Part shown: positions 24,459 through 33,434 of the stretch, piece by piece
Layout of the letters: each line of letters opens with the position of its first letter
Position numbering within the stretch: position 1 is the stretch's first letter
Assembly (NCBI GenBank): GCA_016219015.1
Contig: JACRCL010000012.1
Coordinates: forward strand, 1-64,000
Direction: 5' to 3'
Length of the DNA: 64,000 bases
From: Deltaproteobacteria bacterium
GTDB taxonomy: Bacteria; Desulfobacterota; GWC2-55-46
Notes under the pieces: model-generated
Databases searched by the model: none
What the model was told of the DNA's origin: nothing
The model's input: only the letters and a program-made list of their open reading frames with translations
Position numbers and translations under genes: made by a program

Positions 24459-25542
24459 CAGAAGGCTTTTCACCCATTTCGACTGGCTCATACTGTCCGT
24501 GATAATGATACTCGCGCTCGTGGGCCTGGCCAGCGTCTACAGCGCGACCTATACGCACCAGCCCGGCATCTACAGGAAGGAGTTCTACTGGGTGCTCATA
24601 GGGTCGTTCTCCATGCTCGTCGCGATAGTCGTAAACTATTCGCTCCTGGAGAGGCTCGCGTACTTCATCTACGGCTCGACGATATTCCTCCTCATATCGG
24701 TCTTCGCGGTCGGCAGCTCCTTCAGCGGCGCGAAGAGGTGGATATCCCTCGGGTTCTTCACGCTCCAGCCCTCCGAGCTGGCGAAGCTCGGTCTCATAAT
24801 AATGCTCGCCAAGTTCTTCAGCGAAAAGCCGGTCCCGCCCAGGGGCCTCGGGGTAAAGGACCTTGCCGTGCCCGGCGCGATACTTATGGCGCCTTTCCTC
24901 CTCATAGCCAAACAGCCTGACCTCGGGACCGCCATAATACTCTGGATGATATTCTGGTCTATCGTATTGCTGGTCAGGGTGAGGGCCCGCGTGCTGGCTA
25001 CATTGTTCGGCCTTGGCGCGGCGGCCGCACCCTTCGGATGGATGATGCTCAAGGGGTACCAGAAGGCGCGGCTTACGAGCTTCATGAACCCGGACGCCGA
25101 CCCGCTGGGCAGCGGCTACCACGTCATGCAGTCCAAAATTGCCATAGGCTCCGGCGGGTTCCTCGGCAAGGGCTTCCTGCAGGGGACACAGGGAAAGCTC
25201 ATGTTCCTCCCGGAGCACCACACGGACTTCATCTTCTCTGTATTGGCCGAGGAATGGGGGCTCGTTGGGTCGGTCTTCGTGCTCGGGCTTTTCTTTACTT
25301 TGATAGCGAGCGGGCTCAATACCGCCATGAGCGCCAAGGACAGGTTCGGTTTCCTCATGGCCTTCGGCATAACCGCGATGTTCTTCTGGCAGGTGGTCAT
25401 AAACCTCGGCATGGTATCCGGGGTATTGCCGGTCGTGGGCGTGCCCCTGCCGTTCATAAGCTACGGGGGGTCGTTCCTTATAACCTCGATGATATCGGCC
25501 GGGATACTCCTCAACATAAACATGAGAAGGTTCATATTCTAA
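24451..25542 (+). CDS. rodA: Peptidoglycan glycosyltransferase RodA (SEDS family)
   Basis: A 363-residue polytopic membrane protein (about ten helices) that polymerises lipid II glycan strands as the partner of PBP2. SEDS signatures: ASVYSATYTHQ, GAKRWISLGFFTLQPSELAKLGLI, AKQPDLGTAIIL, GSGGFLGKGFLQGTQGKLMFLPEHHTDFIFSVLAEEWG with the catalytic Asp in HHTDFI, and GVPLPFISYGGSFL. ATG 24451 is preferred because the N-terminus then matches the family and it overlaps the mrdA stop (24456-24458). It is the last gene of the operon. Confidence 0.97.
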   Translation: MIDRRLFTHFDWLILSVIMILALVGLASVYSATYTHQPGIYRKEFYWVLIGSFSMLVAIVVNYSLLERLAYFIYGSTIFLLISVFAVGSSFSGAKRWISLGFFTLQPSELAKLGLIIMLAKFFSEKPVPPRGLGVKDLAVPGAILMAPFLLIAKQPDLGTAIILWMIFWSIVLLVRVRARVLATLFGLGAAAAPFGWMMLKGYQKARLTSFMNPDADPLGSGYHVMQSKIAIGSGGFLGKGFLQGTQGKLMFLPEHHTDFIFSVLAEEWGLVGSVFVLGLFFTLIASGLNTAMSAKDRFGFLMAFGITAMFFWQVVINLGMVSGVLPVVGVPLPFISYGGSFLITSMISAGILLNINMRRFIF

Positions 25543-25603
25543 GGGTAACGCGCTATTTGCCCGGCCTGTTTATTTAAATTTTCCGGCATATTATAGGGAA
25601 TAT

Positions 25604-26059
25604 ATGATAAAACGGCTTACAATATTCCTCTCCACCGGCGCCTATGCCGGGTTCATCCCGGTCATGCCGGGGACGTTCGGGACGCTCTGGGGCGTCCCCC
25701 TGGCCTATCTCCTGTCGGGCAGGCCGCTCCATGAGCAGGCCGTCGCCACCTTAGCCGTGACCATAGCGTCCGTCCTTATCGCCGGGCGAGCCGCGCGATA
25801 CATGGGCGCAAACGACCCTCAGAGCATCGTATGCGACGAGATAGCCGGTTTCCTGACGTCAATTTTACTCATCCCTTTTAGCTGGTTTAACGCAATATTG
25901 GTATTTATTCTTTTCAGGTTTTTTGATATTCTTAAGCCCTATCCGATAAGGCTCATGGAAAGAAGGATAAAGGGGGGGGCCGGAATAGTCCTCGACGATA
26001 TCATGGCCGGGGTATACGCGAACATCTCGGCCCATGTCATCTTATGGGGGATAAGATGA
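25604..26059 (+). CDS. pgpA: Phosphatidylglycerophosphatase A
   Basis: A 151-residue inner-membrane phosphatase that converts PGP to phosphatidylglycerol. Seen are TGAYAGFIPVMPGTFGTLWGVPLAYLL, VCDEIAGFLTSILLIPF and FFRFFDILKPYPIRLMERRIKGGAGIVLDDIMAGVYAN, which contain the conserved acidic residues of PgpA (DE of VCDEIAG, DD of VLDDIMAG). Three or four hydrophobic segments are present. It starts the group pgpA-cinA-thpR-recA, with a 4-base ATGA overlap into cinA. Confidence 0.95.
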   Translation: MIKRLTIFLSTGAYAGFIPVMPGTFGTLWGVPLAYLLSGRPLHEQAVATLAVTIASVLIAGRAARYMGANDPQSIVCDEIAGFLTSILLIPFSWFNAILVFILFRFFDILKPYPIRLMERRIKGGAGIVLDDIMAGVYANISAHVILWGIR

Positions 26060-26562
26060 CCCCTGCCCCGTTGGCCAAAAAAAGGCTGGAGGCGCGGATA
26101 GGGGCGGCCTTAAGGATACGGGGCCTTTGGCTGGCAACTGCCGAGTCCTGCACGGGCGGCCTCCTCTCAAAGATGATAACGGACGTCCCCGGAAGCTCAG
26201 ATTATTTCCTTGGCGGGGTGATAGTCTACGGCGACGACATCAAAAAAAGGCTTGCGGGCGTCAAAGCATCTACGCTAAAAGGATACGGGGCCGTATCGAG
26301 GCCAACGGCCCTTGAGCTGGCCGTCGGCGTTAGAAAGAGGCTCGGCTCAGATATAGGGGTATCGATAACCGGCATAGCGGGCCCGTCCGGGGCACGGCCC
26401 GGAAAGCCCGTGGGGACCGTCTATATCGGGGTCTCCTCCGCTGATAAGTCCGTTGTAAGGAAATTCCTCTTCAAGGGCGGGAGGGCCTCCATAAGGAGGC
26501 AGTCGGCGGCCGAGGCGCTCCGCATGGCGGCCGCCTTCATGGGAATAGAGGTTGAAAGATAA
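26056..26562 (+). CDS. cinA: CinA C-terminal-domain nicotinamide-nucleotide amidohydrolase
   Basis: A 168-residue stand-alone CinA C-terminal domain (PncC type), which deamidates NMN to NaMN in pyridine-nucleotide recycling. Family blocks: LATAESCTGGLLSKMITDVPGSSDYFLGGVIVYGDD, the GAVS start of the next helix and SITGIAGPSGARPGKPVGTVYIGV. The N-terminal MoaB-like domain of full CinA is absent. ATG 26056 overlaps the pgpA stop as ATGA; an in-frame ATG 12 bases earlier is possible. Its own stop TAA overlaps the AUA that appears to start thpR. Confidence 0.93.
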   Translation: MTPAPLAKKRLEARIGAALRIRGLWLATAESCTGGLLSKMITDVPGSSDYFLGGVIVYGDDIKKRLAGVKASTLKGYGAVSRPTALELAVGVRKRLGSDIGVSITGIAGPSGARPGKPVGTVYIGVSSADKSVVRKFLFKGGRASIRRQSAAEALRMAAAFMGIEVER

Positions 26563-27125
26563 GGACCTTCGTAGCGATAAAACTGCCGGATGAGCTTATC
26601 TCACGGCTCAAGGCGGCACAAAAGGAGCTCGACAGGGGCTGGAGGGAGGTATCATGGGTAAAGACCTCTTCAATCCATCTTACGCTCAAGTTCCTCGGAG
26701 AGGTCGGCCCTGAGAGCATAGACAGTGTCTCGGAAGCGCTCGAAGGCGCGGCAGAGGGCATAGCGCCCCTGACGATATCGGTGGAAGGGGTCGGCGGGTT
26801 CCCGAACCTCAAGGCCCCGCGGGTCATCTGGGCGGGTGTAAGGGAGAACCCGGAGCTGACGAGGCTGCAGAAAAATATCGACGAAGGGCTCTCCCCCCTC
26901 GGCTTCGAGAAAGACGACCGCCCTTTTCAGCCGCACCTTACGCTTTGCAGGATAAAGTCGATGGCGAGCGGCAGGGAGCTCGGGAGGCTGATTGGAGAGC
27001 TCAAGCCCGACGTAACTACCGAGTTCAAGGCCGCCTCGTTCTCGCTCTTCAAAAGCGTCCTGAGCCCCAAAGGGGCCGAGTATACGGTATTGAAGGAAAT
27101 CGGTCTTTCAGACGGGAAAAAATAA
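26559..27125 (+). CDS. thpR: RNA 2',3'-cyclic phosphodiesterase with apparent AUA start codon
   Basis: A 188-residue 2H phosphoesterase (2'-5' RNA ligase family). Both HxTx motifs are present ([12 protein letters not shown] and QPHLTLCRI). The N-terminal strand [12 protein letters not shown] fits exactly at the position where family members read MR(T/L)F(I/V)A. In that frame a TGA lies at 26553 and the next ATG is not until 26781, inside the domain after the first HxTx. The only start that keeps the whole fold is ATA 26559, overlapping the cinA TAA as ATAA, with AGAGG seven bases upstream. A sequencing error or CTG start at 26583 are the alternatives. recA follows after 11 bases. Confidence 0.85.
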   Translation: MRTFVAIKLPDELISRLKAAQKELDRGWREVSWVKTSSIHLTLKFLGEVGPESIDSVSEALEGAAEGIAPLTISVEGVGGFPNLKAPRVIWAGVRENPELTRLQKNIDEGLSPLGFEKDDRPFQPHLTLCRIKSMASGRELGRLIGELKPDVTTEFKAASFSLFKSVLSPKGAEYTVLKEIGLSDGKK

Positions 27126-27136
27126 AGGAGGCAGAG

Positions 27137-28168
27137 ATGTCCAACACCCCCGCACCATCATCGGCCAAAGGCAAGGCCATAGAGCTTGCCATAAGCCAGA
27201 TAGAAAAGCAGTTCGGCAAAGGCTCCATAATGCGGCTCGGGAAAGACGGCTCGCCCGCCGACGTGCAGACGATTTCCACTGGCTCCCCTGCCCTCAACAT
27301 AGCCCTCGGGACCGGCGGGGTCCCGCGCGGAAGGGTCGTGGAGGTCTTCGGGCCGGAGTCCTCCGGTAAGACTACCCTCACGCTGCACATAGCGGCGGAG
27401 GCCCAGAAGGCCGGAGGGACCGTGGCCTTCGTGGACGCCGAGCACGCGCTCGACCTCGCTTACGCCAAGAAGCTCGGGGTAAATACGGACGACCTCCTCT
27501 TGTCCCAGCCGGATACCGGCGAGCAGGCCCTTGAGATAACGGACGTACTGATCAGGAGCGGCGCCGTAGACCTCATCGTGATAGACTCGGTGGCCGCGCT
27601 CGTGCCGAGGGCCGAGCTCGAAGGGGAGATGGGGGACTCTCACATGGGCCTGCAGGCCCGCCTCATGAGCCAGGCCCTCCGTAAGCTCACCTCAACCATA
27701 AGCAAATCCAATACCTGCGTGATATTCATAAACCAGATAAGGCACAAGATAGGCGTCATGTTCGGCAGCCCCGAGACGACCACCGGCGGGAACGCGCTGA
27801 AGTTCTACGCCTCGGTCCGCCTGGACATCAGGAAGATCGGGCAGATCAAGCAGGGCGAGGCCGTCATAGGCAACCGCATACGCGTAAAGGTCGTCAAGAA
27901 CAAGCTCGCCCCGCCCTTCAAGGACGCGGAGTTCGACATACTTTTCAACGAGGGGATTTCGAGGGAGGGCGACATACTCGACCTCGCTTCAAACGCGGAG
28001 ATCGTGGAGAAGAGCGGCTCGTGGTTCTCCTACAACGGCGAGAGGCTCGGCCAGGGAAGGGAGGCCGCGAGGGCCTTCCTGAAGGAGCACCACGCTATAG
28101 CCGCCGAGATAGAAAAAAAGGTAATGCAGCACTTCGGGGTAACGACTAAAACGGATGATGCCTCTTAA
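27137..28168 (+). CDS. recA: Recombinase RecA
   Basis: A 343-residue ATP-dependent strand-exchange protein and SOS co-protease. Seen are GKGSIMRLG, Walker [29 protein letters not shown], Walker [13 protein letters not shown], the loop [22 protein letters not shown] and [35 protein letters not shown]. The start is fixed by an AAGGAGG-type ribosome binding site. It follows thpR closely and is probably expressed from the pgpA group; I see no clear LexA box. The last residues (DAS) and the stop codon lie in the end of an R1 repeat. Confidence 0.98.
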   Translation: MSNTPAPSSAKGKAIELAISQIEKQFGKGSIMRLGKDGSPADVQTISTGSPALNIALGTGGVPRGRVVEVFGPESSGKTTLTLHIAAEAQKAGGTVAFVDAEHALDLAYAKKLGVNTDDLLLSQPDTGEQALEITDVLIRSGAVDLIVIDSVAALVPRAELEGEMGDSHMGLQARLMSQALRKLTSTISKSNTCVIFINQIRHKIGVMFGSPETTTGGNALKFYASVRLDIRKIGQIKQGEAVIGNRIRVKVVKNKLAPPFKDAEFDILFNEGISREGDILDLASNAEIVEKSGSWFSYNGERLGQGREAARAFLKEHHAIAAEIEKKVMQHFGVTTKTDDAS

Positions 28169-28296
28169 AATTAGGAATTTTTTCTGAAGTCAAGGAAGGG
28201 CGGAAATAAAAAGCGGAGCATATATGCCAATATGTGAGCATTTTTATTTACGGCCTGACGCAGAGGTCGGGGAAAAGAACAATTTTTAGAGGCGGC
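28157..28296 (+). repeat. R1 long-hairpin element overlapping the recA stop codon
   Basis: Left end GATGCCTCTTAAAATT (consensus GGTGCCTCTAAAAATT), right end AATTTTTAGAGGCGGC. The first 12 bases are read as Asp-Ala-Ser-stop of recA. The right end is followed at once by AAGGAGTG, the pilT ribosome binding site. Confidence 0.9.
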
Positions 28297-28309
28297 AAGG
28301 AGTGATTTG

Positions 28310-29476
28310 ATGGCCGACATAGACTTAAGCTCTGTATTGAACGTAGCCGTAAAGAGCAAGGCCTCGGACGTGCACCTGAAGGCCGGGGTCCCTCCGATAT
28401 TGCGCGTCCACGGCAACCTCGTGCCCATAAAGAACCACGAGAGGCTCGCGCCTGACGAGGTCGCAAAGACCGCGATGAGGATGATGAACGAGGCCCAGAA
28501 GGAGGTCTTCAAGGCCAGACACCAGGTCGACATGGCCTACAGCGTGCCGGGGCTTGGCAGGTTCAGGGTCAACATATTCCAGCAAAGGGGCGCGGTCGGC
28601 GTGGTCCTCCGTGTCATACCCATAAAGATACAGACCTACGAAGAGCTTAACCTCCCCAAGGTGCTCGAGACGATATCCAACGAGATGCGCGGCCTCGTGC
28701 TCGTAACGGGCGTCACGGGGAGCGGCAAGTCCACGACCCTCGCCGCGCTGATGGACCAGATAAACAACAGGCGCTCGGGGCACATAATCACGGCCGAGGA
28801 CCCGATAGAGTTCCTGCACAGGGACAAGCGCTGCATCATAAACCAGAGGGAGATCGGCGTCGACGCCCAGAACTTCTCGGACGCGCTCCGGGGGGGCCTG
28901 AGGCAGGACCCCGACATTATAATGGTCGGCGAGATGAGGGACCTTGAGACCATCGAGATAGCCCTCACCGCGGCCGAGACGGGCCACCTCGTGCTCTCCA
29001 CCCTCCACACGATAGACGCGATGGAGACCGTAAACAGGATAGTGTCCGTCTTCCCGCCGTACCAGCAGAAGCAGATAAGGATACAGCTTGCCGGGGTCGT
29101 GAAGGCGATAATCTCCCAGAGGCTCATGCCCACCAAGGACGGCAAAGGCAGGGTCCCGGCGGTCGAGGTGATGGTTACGACCGCGAGGATAAGGGAGTGC
29201 ATAGAGGACAAGGAAAAGACAAAGGACATAGCCGACGCCATCACGAAGGGCTACACCACCTACGGGATGCAGACCTTCGACCAGTCGATACTCGGCCTCC
29301 TCAACAAGGGGCTCATCTCATATGACGAGGCCCTCAGGCAGGCGAGCAACCCGGCCGACTTCGCCCTCAAGGTCAAGGGCATCACCGGCACGAGCGAGAT
29401 GGGCTGGAAGGACTTCGAGAGAGACGAGAAGGAGGGCAGGTCAACGCCCGCGCAGCAGGATATCGAGAAGTTCTAA
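28310..29476 (+). CDS. pilT: Type IV pilus retraction ATPase PilT
   Basis: A 388-residue hexameric AAA-like ATPase that powers pilus retraction. An N-terminal PAS-like domain (ASDVHLKAGVPPILRVHG) precedes the motor. Walker A is GVTGSGKSTTLAALMDQI; the Asp box is ITAEDPIEFLHRDK. Walker B is LRQDPDIIMVGEMRDLETIEIAL, and the His box is GHLVLSTLHTIDA. The C-terminal part (ARIRECIEDKEKTKDI, YGMQTFDQSILGLLNKGLISYDEAL) matches PilT rather than PilB. An AAGGAGTG ribosome binding site abuts an R1 repeat. No other pilus gene lies in the window. Confidence 0.95.
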   Translation: MADIDLSSVLNVAVKSKASDVHLKAGVPPILRVHGNLVPIKNHERLAPDEVAKTAMRMMNEAQKEVFKARHQVDMAYSVPGLGRFRVNIFQQRGAVGVVLRVIPIKIQTYEELNLPKVLETISNEMRGLVLVTGVTGSGKSTTLAALMDQINNRRSGHIITAEDPIEFLHRDKRCIINQREIGVDAQNFSDALRGGLRQDPDIIMVGEMRDLETIEIALTAAETGHLVLSTLHTIDAMETVNRIVSVFPPYQQKQIRIQLAGVVKAIISQRLMPTKDGKGRVPAVEVMVTTARIRECIEDKEKTKDIADAITKGYTTYGMQTFDQSILGLLNKGLISYDEALRQASNPADFALKVKGITGTSEMGWKDFERDEKEGRSTPAQQDIEKF

Positions 29477-29512
29477 ATCCCCTCCCCTTCCGCCGCTTCA
29501 GGGAGGAAAAAA

Positions 29513-29983
29513 ATGACCCGGAATACGAGAAACGCGCTCTCAACGGCGCTTAAATTCCTCTCCTACAGGCAAAGGTCTGTCATGGAGGTGGATGAAAGGC
29601 TTAAAAAAAAAGGTTTCGGGGACGACGAGACAGGCCCTGTGATCGAATACCTTCTCGATGCCGGCCTGCTCGACGACCGGAAGTACGCCTCGGACCTTGC
29701 CGCGTCGAGGGCCAGGTACAAGAACTGGGGGCCGGTAAAGATAGCGGCCGAGCTTGAGATGAAAGGGGTTTCAAGGGAGTCGATAGAGGCCGCGCTTCTC
29801 CCCTTGAAAGACACGCCCGTGGCCGATGCTGCGTTGGGCAAATGGGTCAAAAGGAACGGGGTCAGCCTCCCCCTCGACAAGAAGACGAAAGAGCGGGCCT
29901 TCAGGTTCCTTAAAGGCAGGGGCTTTACGACAGAGGCCGCGATAAAGGCGCTCGGCGCATTGAAGGGCGAAGACGAGCTTTAA
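29513..29983 (+). CDS. recX: Regulatory protein RecX
   Basis: A 156-residue helical protein that binds RecA filaments and restrains their activity. The chain shows the tandem three-helix repeats of RecX: ALKFLSYRQRSVMEVDERLKKKGF, VIEYLLDAGLLDDRKYASDLAASRARYKNWGPVKIAAELEMKGVSRESIEAAL, and a last repeat FRFLKGRGFTTEAAIKAL. A GGGAGG ribosome binding site lies just upstream. RecX commonly follows recA directly; here pilT and an R1 repeat lie between them. Confidence 0.93.
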   Translation: MTRNTRNALSTALKFLSYRQRSVMEVDERLKKKGFGDDETGPVIEYLLDAGLLDDRKYASDLAASRARYKNWGPVKIAAELEMKGVSRESIEAALLPLKDTPVADAALGKWVKRNGVSLPLDKKTKERAFRFLKGRGFTTEAAIKALGALKGEDEL

Positions 29984-30029
29984 GCCCGTGACAGGTCCGG
30001 GTTCCAAGCCTTTCCGTATCCGCCGATTT

Positions 30030-30146
30030 GAACACACATAGCGAGCGCATTCCCCGCTGCTTGCAGCGGGGTTTAGCGAGCGAATCGGAATCGAAATCTT
30101 CCTTATGTGTCGAAGATTCCCCGCAGCTTGCTGCGGGGAGATTCAA
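30030..30146 (+). repeat. R5 palindromic element
   Basis: GAACACACATAGCGAGCGC, hairpin CCCCGCTGCTTGCAGCGGGG, TTAGCGAGCGAATCGG, CTTATGTGTCGAAGATT, hairpin CCCCGCAGCTTGCTGCGGGG, ATTCAA. It is the cleanest copy and lies between recX and alaS. Confidence 0.9.
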
Positions 30147-30202
30147 GTCCCTGTTCAAAAAGGCCCTCTTCTGTGAGAAAATATTATATAAGGTACAAAT
30201 AA

Positions 30203-32848
30203 ATGAAATCCTCCGACATAAGAAAACGGTTCCTCGATTATTTCGCCGGGAAAGGGCATACGATAGTCCCATCCTCGCCCCTGATACCGAAGGACGACCC
30301 CACGCTCCTTTTCACGAACGCGGGGATGGTCCAGTTCAAAGGGGTCTTCCTCGAAGAAGAGACGAGGGAGTACAGGCGCGCCGCCTCGTGCCAGAGGTGC
30401 GTGAGGGCCGGGGGCAAGCACAACGACCTCGAAAACGTCGGCAGGACCGCCCGCCACCATACCTTCTTCGAGATGCTCGGCAACTTCTCCTTCGGCGATT
30501 ATTTCAAGGAGGGCGCGATAGAGTACGCCTGGGACTTCCTCACCAACGAGATGAAGCTCCCCAAGGACAGGCTCTGGGTCACGGTATTCGAAACGGACGA
30601 CGAGGCCGCGGAGATATGGAAGAGGAAGTCGAAGCTGCCGGATGAGCGGATCGTGCGGATGGGCGAGAAGGACAACTTCTGGTCGATGGGCGACGTGGGC
30701 CCGTGCGGGCCCTGCTCCGAGATACTCATAGACCAGGGCAAGGACGTCGGCTGCGGGCGGCCCGAGTGCGCCGTGGGGTGCGACTGCGACAGGTTCCTCG
30801 AACTGTGGAACCTCGTCTTCATGCAGTACAACCGCGCCCAGGACGGCAAACTTACGCCCCTTCCGAAGCAGAGCATAGACACCGGCATGGGGCTTGAGAG
30901 GCTCTCGGCCGTGATGCAGGGCAGGAAATCGAACTACGACAGCGACCTTTTCATGCCCATAATAAACCGAATAGAAGAGCTCGCGGGCGTGCGCTACGGC
31001 GAGAACCCGGAAAGCGACGTCTCCATCAAGGCCATAGCCGACCACGCGAGGGCCATAACCTTCCTTATGACCGACGGGGTCCTGCCCTCGAACGAAGGCA
31101 GGGGTTATGTCCTCAGGAGGATACTGAGGAGGGCCGCGCGCCACGGGAGGTTCCTCGGGCTCAAAGAGCCTTTCATCTTCCACGTGAACGAGACGGTTAT
31201 CGCGCACATGGGGGCCGTATACCCGGAAATAACGAGGGCGAAGGACCTCGTATCCCGCGCCACGAGGGGCGAGGAGGAGAGGTTCTTCGAGACACTCGAA
31301 AGGGGCCTCTCGCTGCTTGACGAAGAGGTAAGGCTTCTGAAAGAAAAGAAAGAAAACGTCATCCCCGGCGACATAGCCTTCAAGCTCTATGACACCTTCG
31401 GCTTCCCCATCGACCTTACGGCCGATATCGTAAGGAAAGAGGGGTTGACCGTGGACGAGGCAGGATTTTCCAGGTACATGGACGAGCAGAGAAAGATGGC
31501 GCGCGCCTCCTGGAAGGGCATGGAGGGAGGCAAATCCGCACAGGAGCTCTACAAGACCCTTTCCAGCGCGGGGTTGAAGTCCCGCTTCGTGGGCTATCAC
31601 ATGGAGGCCGTATCGTCGAGGGTGCTCTATATCGTAAAGGACGGCGCCAGCGTCGAGACCGCGTTCGATGGAGATACGGTTGAGATAATAACCGAAGAGA
31701 CCCCATTCTATGGCGAGTCCGGCGGCCAGGCCGGGGATACCGGCGTTATAGTCGGCAAAGGCTTCAACGTAAATGTCATTGACACCAAAAAGCCCTTGAA
31801 CGACCTCATCGTCCATAACTGCAAGGTCGTGGAAGGCTCCATCTCGGTCGACGACACGGCGGAGCTCGTGCCCGACAGGGAGAAGAGGAACGCCACGCGC
31901 AGGAACCATACCGCCACCCACATACTCCACGCGATATTGAGGAAGAACGTCGGCCCGCACGTAAGACAGGCAGGCTCGCTGGTGGGCCCGGATTACTTCC
32001 GCTTCGACTTCAGCCACTTCGAGGCGCTCTCCCCCGAGGTAATAAAGACCATCGAGGAAGAGGCGAACAGGGTCGTCCTTGCCAATATCGAGGTGAAGAC
32101 CGACGTCCTGCCTTACAAGGAGGCGGTCGAGCGCGGCGCGCTGGCCTTCTTCGGCGAGAAATACGGGGAGACCGTCAGGATGGTCCAGGTGCCCGGCGTC
32201 AGCGCCGAGCTATGCGGGGGCACGCACGTCGGAAGGACCGGCGATATAGGGCTTATAAAGATAACAGCCGAGAGCTCGGTGGCGTCCGGCGTAAGGAGGA
32301 TCGAGGCCGTGACCGGCGAGGGCGCTTACGGGCTCCTATCGAAGGCCGAAGAAATGCTCAAGGAGAGCGCGAGAATCCTGAAGGTCCCGAAGAACGACGT
32401 CCCTGAAAAGATAAGGAAGCTCCTTGACGGACAGAGGGAGCTTGAAAAAGAGATAGAGAGGCTCAAAGGCAAGGGCAAGCACACCGCCGCGGGCGAGATA
32501 CTCGACCAGGTAAGGAAGATAAAGGACATTAGCGTGCTCGCGGCAAAGGTCGAGGCCGGGGACGCGAAGGAGCTCAGGGAGATGGCCGACGCGCTCCGTA
32601 CGAGGCTCGGCTCCGGCATAGTCGTGCTCGCCTCACAACAGGACACAAAGGCGCTCCTCCTTGCGGCGGTCACGAAGGACCTGACGAAAAAATTCAGCGC
32701 GGGAGAGATAATAAAGAGGATAGCCCCGGCCGTCGGAGGCAAAGGCGGCGGCAAGGAAGACCTCGCCCAGGCCGGAGGGCCTAACCCGGAGAAGATAAAC
32801 GACGCCATAGAGCTCGCGTACAGGGTGATCGAAGAGGCGGCCGGATAG
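30203..32848 (+). CDS. alaS: Alanyl-tRNA synthetase
   Basis: An 881-residue class II synthetase that also edits mischarged tRNAAla. The catalytic domain starts SSDIRKRFLDYFAGKGHTIVPSSPLIP and contains LLFTNAGMVQFKGVFL and RHHTFFEMLGNFSFGDYFKEGAI. The editing domain has the zinc ligands HTATHIL and ELCGGTHVGRTGDIG. A C-Ala region (QDTKALLLAAV, GGKGGGKEDLAQAGG) completes the chain. Length and domain order are normal. It follows recX after an R5 repeat and ends at a strong bidirectional terminator. Confidence 0.98.
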   Translation: MKSSDIRKRFLDYFAGKGHTIVPSSPLIPKDDPTLLFTNAGMVQFKGVFLEEETREYRRAASCQRCVRAGGKHNDLENVGRTARHHTFFEMLGNFSFGDYFKEGAIEYAWDFLTNEMKLPKDRLWVTVFETDDEAAEIWKRKSKLPDERIVRMGEKDNFWSMGDVGPCGPCSEILIDQGKDVGCGRPECAVGCDCDRFLELWNLVFMQYNRAQDGKLTPLPKQSIDTGMGLERLSAVMQGRKSNYDSDLFMPIINRIEELAGVRYGENPESDVSIKAIADHARAITFLMTDGVLPSNEGRGYVLRRILRRAARHGRFLGLKEPFIFHVNETVIAHMGAVYPEITRAKDLVSRATRGEEERFFETLERGLSLLDEEVRLLKEKKENVIPGDIAFKLYDTFGFPIDLTADIVRKEGLTVDEAGFSRYMDEQRKMARASWKGMEGGKSAQELYKTLSSAGLKSRFVGYHMEAVSSRVLYIVKDGASVETAFDGDTVEIITEETPFYGESGGQAGDTGVIVGKGFNVNVIDTKKPLNDLIVHNCKVVEGSISVDDTAELVPDREKRNATRRNHTATHILHAILRKNVGPHVRQAGSLVGPDYFRFDFSHFEALSPEVIKTIEEEANRVVLANIEVKTDVLPYKEAVERGALAFFGEKYGETVRMVQVPGVSAELCGGTHVGRTGDIGLIKITAESSVASGVRRIEAVTGEGAYGLLSKAEEMLKESARILKVPKNDVPEKIRKLLDGQRELEKEIERLKGKGKHTAAGEILDQVRKIKDISVLAAKVEAGDAKELREMADALRTRLGSGIVVLASQQDTKALLLAAVTKDLTKKFSAGEIIKRIAPAVGGKGGGKEDLAQAGGPNPEKINDAIELAYRVIEEAAG

Positions 32849-32868
32849 GATTCGCCTGTTTTGAAATT

Positions 32869-32907
32869 AAAACGGGCGGGACAAAAGATGTCCCGCCCGT
32901 TTTTTTT
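32869..32907. terminator. Bidirectional terminator between alaS and the cupin gene
   Basis: AAAACGGGCGGGACA-aaaga-TGTCCCGCCCGTTTT, a perfect 15-bp stem with a T-run on the plus strand and an A-run giving T's on the minus strand. It serves the convergent alaS and cupin genes. Confidence 0.9.
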
Positions 32908-32924
32908 CATGCGCCCGCAATGTT

Positions 32925-33434
32925 CTACTTCTTCGGCTTCCTCGGGTCGTCAGCCGGGTTTACATAGGTTATCGTCCAGGGCCCTCTGCCGTGGAGCTGC
33001 AGCACGGTCTCCTCGCTTGCCCAGGCGTAATGCGCCGACTTGGGGACAATCATGAAGAAACTCCCCTGCGGCAGCTCCGTGCCCTTTACGGAAGCATCCA
33101 CCTTCTCTCCCTTCGCCAAATTGAACTTCCCGGATATCACGGTAACGTGCTCCGGCGAGGCGTGCCAGTGGGGCGGTATCCTGTAATTAGCCGGCACCTT
33201 GAGCCTCATCGTGAAAGGGCCGTGTTTGGCGGGGTCGCCTTCGAGGACCGCAAGCGCGGCCCCTGCCGGAAGCGCGTCAGGCGCGGGGCCCCACTTCATA
33301 TCGTTCGGCGTAAGGATTATCTCGTGGACAGCCGCCCCCTTCTGCCTCATGTCCCTCGCCAATGAGGCGGTTACAAGCACAAAGGTCATGAGAATAAAGA
33401 CCGTGATGAACGTCCTGCTCCGCGCGATTTTCAT
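32925..33434 (-). CDS. Exported cupin-domain protein
   Basis: A 169-residue protein with an N-terminal signal sequence (RTFITVFILMTFVLVTASLA) and one cupin barrel. Metal-site-like residues appear in IPPHWHASPEHVTVISGKF (HxH plus a later H) and at SAHYAWASEETVLQLHG. The layout resembles periplasmic ChrR-like/DUF4437 cupins, but the substrate cannot be inferred. The ATG has a GGAGAGC ribosome binding site. A short tandem repeat (two copies of TCTCGATTTGAA) lies just upstream at about 33450-33475. It is a single gene facing alaS. Confidence 0.8.
   Translation of the reverse strand: MKIARSRTFITVFILMTFVLVTASLARDMRQKGAAVHEIILTPNDMKWGPAPDALPAGAALAVLEGDPAKHGPFTMRLKVPANYRIPPHWHASPEHVTVISGKFNLAKGEKVDASVKGTELPQGSFFMIVPKSAHYAWASEETVLQLHGRGPWTITYVNPADDPRKPKK

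Noticed and set aside
27000..27140. LexA/SOS box before recA
   Set aside because: recA starts 11 bases after thpR and no clear palindromic operator of a known LexA type is visible; LexA boxes vary by phylum so absence is not proof.
30155..32017. 620-codon open frame antisense to alaS
   Set aside because: Shadow of alaS for the same reason; similar long shadows occur opposite ptsI, ppiD and the GH57 gene.
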